Source: Cordia subcordata (lineage: Eukaryota > Streptophyta > Magnoliopsida > Boraginales > Cordiaceae). Taken from it: a stretch of DNA of 64,000 nt. A program made the position numbers and the translations under genes. The DNA is taken from positions 18,842,001-18,906,000 of the forward strand of contig JAPTOF010000004.1 in the NCBI GenBank assembly GCA_028554755.1, written 5' to 3'. Within the stretch, counting starts at the first letter, position 1. Each line of letters begins with the position of its first letter. Shown one piece after another: positions 57,753-64,000 of the stretch. Below the pieces are notes generated by a model. The model saw only the letters and a list, made by a program, of their open reading frames with translations, was not told where the DNA came from and made no database searches.

Positions 57753-58949
57753 TCTTTTGAGAGGGGGGAAAAAAACCATCATGGCCGAGTTTTTTTTTTC
57801 TTTTGGTCATCTATTATTATATAAATAAATATATTCACATATGATATATGTATTTGGGGCTCGTTAAAAATAATAATAATATTAATTAATTAATATTATT
57901 AGGTTCATTTTTTAATTCTCAATTTGATTGTATATTGGCAAACTGAAATATATTTTGTTATGCTCTAAGATACGTCATTAATGGTGACATGTTCTTGCAA
58001 TGGATATTTTATAATTATTGCTTATGTCATATTCCCTTTAAAGTATTAAATTAATTAATATATAATTAATTGACTTACTATAACGAGTCCTTAGGGCATT
58101 TTTAAGTGTAGTGCCATCATCTATTTGCTTTTGCAAATGTAATAGAATTCTATTGCTAAGGGAGTTGCCATTGGATCAAGTTAATATTTGGTTTTGGCAC
58201 CAGTAACAATTGTTTTAGCTTTGTTATGAAAATAAATTTAATTAAACATTGAAATTTTATGTTTTTTTTCTATGGCAATTTCTATGTTTTATAAATAAAG
58301 ATTTGATCTAGAAGTTTTCTTTAGTCTATGAATTTAATGAAAATATTTATTTTCTTTATTCAATTTGAAATTTTATATATCTCCTATTGCTAGATTATTC
58401 ATATGTGCTCGTAAAATTTGTTGAAGAATGTAATTTTAAATTGATCACTAAGACATGTCATATTGAATTGTTTCATATTGTGTGGTCAATTGCATACATA
58501 GCATTTTGTGATTAAAGTTGGCATTAATTTTTCCCAATGAGTTGATAGCATAGATTTAAGTAGGTAAATTCACTAAAGTGATTTGTTCAATTAAATCTGT
58601 AGCTTTTCTCATTTTGTTTGGGAAACTACCATGGTAAAGTACGCAATGTTCTCCCAGAGGAGATCATTATATGGCTTGAGCCCGGTAGCATAAACTTAAA
58701 GTATAGACTAAGATTACAATGCTGTTAGGAAGTTCAATTGCCCAAAGGTGGTTGACTTTTCTTTTAGTGAGGTGATCTTATATGTATTACTTTATGTTAA
58801 AAGAGTGCCTATTTACATGTTGAATTATTTGCCCAAAGGCAGATATGACAACGATGTGCTTGGACTCTTTTGTTTATAATGCTTACTTTTGTAATATAGT
58901 ATGTATGCATAATGTTTATTGATATTGCATTCTTTTCTTGGATTGTTTC

Positions 58950-61900
58950 ATTTACTTTGAACAATCACTATTTAGATGTCTTGAATAGATAAAGCCATTA
59001 TGAAATGAAAGCAAATATTGGGTTTTATCTAAGTATAGTCAATACTAACTTGACATTACATTTGATGCACATGCCGCTTTGGTTAATAAAAATGGTGATA
59101 AAGAAAGGGTAATATAATTGGCAATAGGAAAGGTCTAACTGTCTTTCTTAATGACTATGAAGAGACCATAACTGAGTATTTTGTGAATGGCTTGTCTTGA
59201 ACTAAGAATCTAAAAGAACTCTTAATAGCTATAGGAGAGAAATACCAAGGAATATTGGAATATCGATGACCAAAAATTACCTATTATGTTATTAAAGAAA
59301 ACAAAATTAAGGGTAGAAACCCAAAGGTTGTATATTTTATTTTCAATCTTAAGCCCTATTCTTATAACATTAGTACCTCGAATTCTAAGGGTTATGTTCC
59401 TAAGAGAGGTCATAGTTTTAAAAAGGGTGGTAAAGGTCAAATCTAGATCGTAGGTCAAAATCACAATGTAAGAGGTACCAAATCTGCTATTAGTATGTTT
59501 GATAAGAGCTCTTACTTTTGTAAGGATATAAAAGAGCTCATTGCATAAGTTCAATTTTGGTTAAAGAAAGAGAAAATATATGAGGGGCAAGTAGATTAGA
59601 GTCTTACATTGGGACTGTTAGTTTGTATTTAAAAATTAGTTTTGAACTTATTTTAGAAAATATTTTCTAGATGTCATGTTTTAGACGGAACTTGATTCCT
59701 ATTTCTTTTATAGACAAGATTGGTTATGATTTTCATTTTAGAAATGACCAAGTACAATTTTTTTTTCAATTCCAGAATTGTTAGTGAACGTGTATACCAA
59801 TTGTGTTTATTCCTAGGAAGTTCTTGTGACTCTTTTCATACCAAAAAAAAAAATATATATATATATATATACATATATATATACATATATATATATATAT
59901 TTGCTTCTAAAAGAAGTTTAAGTAAAGAAATTTTTTCTTTGCTATGGCATAAAAGGTTAGGTCAGATTTCTAAGGAAAGAGTTGAAAACTCATTAACAGT
60001 GAGATTTTACGTTCTCTAAATTTTTTATGATCTTGAAACTTATATTGGGTGCATAAGTGGTAAACGCAGTAAAGTTAAAAGAAATATGCTACCTACAGGT
60101 TTGCCTTTTAGAAGTGATAAACATAGATACTACTAGACCTATTTTGGTTATATTGTGTGGTAATAAATATTTTGTTACATTTATTGATGATTTTTCTCGT
60201 TATAGATACCTCTATCTAATTAAAGAAAAATCTTACGCTATTGAGAAATTTAAAATTTTTAACACAAATAGAAAAACAACTTGGAAAGGTTACAAAAATT
60301 GTTGGATCTGACAGAAGAGGTGAATACTGTGGTAGGTTTGGATCTCCGAACAACAAATAGGGTCATTCACTAAGTACTTATAGAATTATGGGATTATTGC
60401 CTAGTATACTATGTCTAGTATGCCTAAGTAAAATGGTGTGATCGAAAGGTGAAAATACACCTTTATGGATATGATAAGAAGCATGTTAAGTGTTACTGAC
60501 CTACTAAAGTACCTTTGCAATGAAGCCATTAAAATTTCTTGTTAAATACTTAACCATCTTCCCAACAAGTTTCCCCTAAGGCTCATTTTTCGAATTTTGG
60601 TTAGGGAGATACCCTGTTTAACCGATTTTTGGTTTGGGGTTGTCTTGCTTAGGTAAGGATTTTCAAATGAGAAACCACTGACCCTAAGACTATTTGTTGT
60701 TTCATTGGGTATTTGGCTCATTTTAATGCTATAAGTTCTACTCTCCTACATGTGTTTCTAAATTGTCAAATCTCAAATGCCCAAATTCTTATAATTGGAT
60801 GTTGGTAATGTTGTATGTCCTCAACCTACTACTGAGGATAATGATAGAGAAATTGTCTCATTTCCATCTCTAATAAGTAGTCAGGGTGGTACCCTACTCA
60901 CATTGAGAGATAGGATATTAGTGAGTACCCTATAATAGATGATGATGTTACAGCTAATGACAATCTACATATTGAGATCTCACAACCTTATGAGATTAAT
61001 GATGAACAACATTTAAAAGGTCTATTAAAGAAAGAAGACATTCTATCTATAATGATTATCGCATTCACTTGAATGCTATGAGAGATGAGATGCAACCTAT
61101 GATGAAAATAAATTTGGGAACTTGTTGATCTTCTTAAAGGAGATAATCTTATTGGTTCCAAATGTGTCTTTAAGACCAAGAGACATCTCATAGAGAAGAT
61201 TGAGAGGCCAAAGGTGAAATTAGTTACAAAAGGCTTTATCGAAAGAAAAGGTATAGATTACAATGAAATCTTTTTCACATGTTTCTATAAAATATTCTTT
61301 GAGCTATTAATGGCTCTTATGGATGTGAAAATAGTTTTCCTTAATAGTGATATATATCTATAAGTCTACATGAAATAGCTTGAGGGGTTACTATTACTGG
61401 TAAGGAAAATATGGTTTGTAGACTTAGAAAATCCATTTATGGTTTTGAATCAAGCCTCAAAGTAATGAATATTTGAAGTTTGACGAAATAGTAACTTCTT
61501 ATTATTTTAAGGAAAATAGCGTTGATCCATGTATATACTTAAAGATCAGTGGGAGTAAATTTGTCTTCCAATATTGCATGTTGATGATATTTTGTTAGTT
61601 ATATATGACTTAGGTATGCTCCATAAGACTAAACAATATTTTACTTAAGACTTTCGATATGAAAGATCTTGAGGATGCTTCTTTTGTACTTGATACTAAG
61701 TTTTGTTGAAATAGGTCTCTTGGAATTTTAAATCTTTTACGAAATCTTACATTGATTGAGTTTTCAGAACTTTTTTGGTGTAAAGGATTGTAAGTCTTGT
61801 GTGCATTTATTGTAAAAGGTGATCAACTCAAATTGAAGTAATATCCTCAAAATGATATAGAGAGGGATTTTATGAAAGATATACCTTGTGCTAGCGCTAT

Positions 61901-62510
61901 TGAGAGCCTATTGTATGATCTAGTATGCACTAGACTTGATATCGCTTTTGCAATAAGAGTTTTGGTTGATAAAAAATCCTGAAATGGATTATTGTGTTGT
62001 TGCTAATTAGGTAATAAAATACCTACAAAAGACCAAAAATTATACGATTGTTTGCTTTAAAGTAGATTATCTAAAGTTGGTTGAATGTTCTTCCTTTGGC
62101 TATGTTGGATGCTCAGATGATTAAAAATTTACTTTTGGGTATATCTTTGTGTTAGTTGGAAGAGCCATGTCTTGGAAGAGTGCAAAATAACAGCTTAATG
62201 CCTCTTCAACTATATGAATTTGTGGCTTGTTATGATGCCTCATCTTCTGCTATATGTTTTAAGAACATGATATCTAGTTTTGAGAATTGTAAATTCTATT
62301 ACTAGATCTATTAAGATCTATTGTGATAATAGAGTTGTTGTTCTATTATCAAAGAATAATAAGAAAATTAAAGCTGGTAAGCATATAGATATCAAGTTCT
62401 TGGTAGTCAGAGACTTTGTCAAATGATGGCATTCATATAGAACGAATTGCTAGTGATGACGTATTAATTGACTCATCGTCCAAGGGTCTTTGACTTATGA
62501 TTTTTGTGAA
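58950..62510 (+). pseudogene. Gag-Pol of copia element K, heavily decayed
   Basis: Scattered conserved blocks occur in order. A Gag end with a decayed zinc knuckle (SYFCKDIKELIA...WLKKEK, near 59510) is followed by the integrase start LLWHKRLGQISKERVE (59939) and integrase core KYFVTFIDDFSRYRYLYLIKEKS (60160-60230). RT remnants include FVFQ...MLMIFC near 61560-61600 (from a VDDILL type site) and RNase H remnants include GYIFVLVGRAMSWKSAK (62130-62190). Stops and shifts occur every few dozen codons. Not functional. Confidence 0.8.
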
Positions 62511-62794
62511 ACATGTTAGGAATATGAGTATTTTACAATCTTTTTGATGCTAGTGTCTAGTGGGAGCTTTATATCATCATTTACTATTAGATGTTCCCAT
62601 TATTTTATGTTTTGCTTTGCACATTAGTGCATTCGTACAATAGCATGTTGTTTTATGGTTTACAATATAACTGTATATTGTGATTACTCATATTCATATT
62701 TTATTAAGGATCTTATATTTGGTGTCCATTGCGATATGATCTCCCATTGTATTTAATATCTCCATAAGGACATATTTTGGTTGGAGATATGTAT

Positions 62795-62940
62795 TTTTAC
62801 CTCTGGCATGTTGATCGCCATTTTGTGAGGTTAAGAATAATCTGTTCTTTGGCCTGTTGAATGCCGTTTTGTGAGGATATGTGTTCTTTTCTCTAGCATA
62901 TTGAATGCTATTTTGTGAGGATAAGAATAATAGACTTTCC
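62795..62940 (+). repeat. Tandem repeat before the 3' LTR of element K
   Basis: Three units of about 50-60 bp built on TGTTGAATGCCRTTTTGTGAGG and AAGAATAAT (near 62808, 62856, 62898). Confidence 0.75.
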
Positions 62941-63294
62941 TTGCTTTAAATGCCGATATTGGAGAAATCATGTAGAGGACTGACAAAGAAATAGCACATT
63001 TTAATCACATATTGGTGCTAGTTTCTTGCTATGCTGCCGTATGTTTGGTCCATGACGATAAGGTTGGATGACATTTGTGACCATGGAAAGTCTTGTGTCA
63101 ATATGGAACACTATGACTGCCATAATTCGATATTTGACAATCTTGTTGGTCCGGATACGCGTTCGAGGTATAATCTTGTGAATCAAAATATTTTAAAATT
63201 GTGGCCACATTCTGTTTCCTATTTAGCCTAATAATATTTTTCTTAAAAATTTTTTAAAATAAATAAAATAATTAACGTTGCCCAAGTGGGAGAC

Positions 63295-63727
63295 TGTTAG
63301 AAAATTTCTCTTTAAAGTGGGCTATCATTAATTATTTTTGGTTTTATAAAATAGGCTAAATATCTGGTTCATAAGTTGGGTTTTGTGATCATATTGGTTT
63401 TAGCCCACCTCATAAATCTATACGATTTTTTTGTGTGTAGGCCCATATATTATGATAAATCCTTTTATGGGTAGGACTGTTAGAATTTATTATAAATAGG
63501 GCTAGGTCCCCTCTCCTACTCTTAACCTAACAGTTGTTCCCATAAGCATCTGTTAATATTAAGTAGAGCAGGGAGAGAAAGATCTAAGCCTAGACTGGGT
63601 GACAGCTATTTCTTTCACAATAATTCTTTAACAATAATGGCTCAAACAGGTATGTGCTTCCGCGATCAATTATGTCTTTGAATTTTATATTATAAATTCA
63701 TGTATACGATCCTATATTGAGCTCACA
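63295..63727 (+). repeat. 3' LTR of copia element K
   Basis: TGTTAGAAAATTTC start, TTGAGCTCACA end, followed by TSD GTATA. Confidence 0.92.
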
Positions 63728-63836
63728 GTATAAACATTATCATTTATATTAGCAATAAATAGCACATTATCACTTTCACAATCATACATAATGCAACTAG
63801 AAGATTTAAAGATAACTTTATGACCTTTAAAACTCT
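63728..63836 (-). pseudogene. Element J segment between protease and integrase
   Basis: The minus strand reads GHKVIFKSSSCIMYDCESDN and then a VLFIANINDNVYTVEIDQL-like continuation across the copia insertion. It aligns with 12290-12410 of element B. Homology stops at about 63836. Confidence 0.8.
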
Positions 63837-64000
63837 TTGAAGCCAAATTCTTCAAGGAACCCAAGGGAAAGCACCTTACTAAGGTTTTTCACACTTTTCT
63901 ATGGCTAAGAATTCACTTACCAATCTATCCTAGCTATGAAGTGCAACTCCAATTGGTAATGATGTGAGAAAATACAAATCTTGCTCAAAATCTCACCAAA
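63837..64000. other. Right-edge segment, possibly another LTR
   Basis: Expected protease sequence of element J is not found here. Words such as TTCTTCAAGGAACCC and CACCTTACTAAGGTTTTTCACAC resemble LTR sequence of SIRE-like elements (compare 50262-50310), which suggests a junction with another LTR or a deletion. The window ends before this can be settled. Confidence 0.3.

Larger units (their letters stand above)
56334..63727 (+). mobile_element. Ty1/copia retrotransposon K (Tork-like), nested
   Basis: LTRs of equal length (433 bp) at 56334-56766 and 63295-63727, perfect TSD GTATA (56329-56333 and 63728-63732), PBS TGGTATCAGAGC (56769-56780) and a purine-rich CAAGTGGGAGAC before the 3' LTR. 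By eye the LTRs differ at about 34 of 433 positions (about 8%), so this is an older insertion. The coding region is heavily decayed, and a long non-coding leader (56781 to about 58950) precedes Gag. The integrase and zinc-knuckle style suggests a Tork/TNT1-like lineage (inference). Confidence 0.93.
49958..64000 (-). mobile_element. SIRE-like Ty1/copia retrotransposon J, minus strand, truncated by window edge
   Basis: A second element of the lineage of 9003-18673, in reverse. Its 3' LTR is 49958-51261; then come several purine tracts (CCCCCT on the plus strand at 51330, 51392 and 51485), the third ORF (51738-53130), RNase H and RT (53941-55080) and integrase (55694-56333). After the copia insertion at 56334-63727, the region between protease and integrase continues at 63728-63836. 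The 5' LTR is not seen. Many stops; a dead copy that is older and clearly diverged from element B. Confidence 0.88.

Noticed and set aside
60988..61191. 67-codon minus-strand frame
   Set aside because: Antisense to the decayed RT region of copia element K.

Overview
This window looks like nuclear DNA of a flowering plant. It is AT-rich and packed with nested LTR retrotransposons: Ty1/copia and Ty3/gypsy elements whose Gag, protease, integrase, reverse transcriptase and RNase H motifs can be read by eye. It also carries tRNA-derived SINEs, a Harbinger-type MITE and one intron-containing host gene. Nothing here identifies the species. Element boundaries rest on TG...CA ends, tRNA-primer sites, polypurine tracts and 5-bp target-site duplications (TSDs) read directly. 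Family names are from memory of family hallmarks, with no search run.

Layout. 1-4107: 3' part of a Tat-like gypsy element, with 43-47 bp tandem arrays and a 3' LTR at 3498-4107, sitting in the tail of an Athila-like element whose 3' LTR is 4238-6135. 6136-9002: AT-rich spacer with a minus-strand SINE (7959-8073). 9003-18673: complete SIRE-like copia element (TSD ATTGC) with gag, pol and an additional large ORF after pol. 18674-21376: spacer with a SINE (18803-19047) and a MITE relic. 21377-42196: short-LTR copia element (TSD CTTTT), split by a solo LTR (21788-23685, TSD TGTCC) and by an Athila-like element (27887-42104, TSD TTAGG). The Athila element itself holds a reverse solo LTR (29392-30653), a second LTR insertion (34653-38164) with a further LTR inside it (34939 to about 36610), and a MITE (40608-40817, TSD TTA). 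42197-49957: the only non-retroelement island, with a 231-bp tandem duplication, an apparently intact nine-exon minus-strand gene for a PASTICCINO2/PTPLA-type 3-hydroxyacyl-CoA dehydratase (44562-46632), and a foldback element with arms of about 430 bp (47323-49239). 49958-64000: a minus-strand SIRE-like copia element running off the right edge, interrupted by another copia element (56334-63727, TSD GTATA).

How it fits together. All retroelement coding regions carry stops or frameshifts, so none here is likely autonomous. The 9003-18673 copy is the youngest measured (LTRs roughly 1.5-2% apart outside one disturbed block); the 56334-63727 copy is older (about 8%). The most interesting signal is the third ORF downstream of RNase H in both SIRE-like copies. 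It encodes a shared protein with a VxEFYxNL-type motif and a C-terminal MKSD...FKDH block, and is preceded by a promoter-like block resembling the LTR promoter. Unrelated LTR families here also share a GGTCGACC-type palindrome cluster followed by TATA and telo-box-like motifs.
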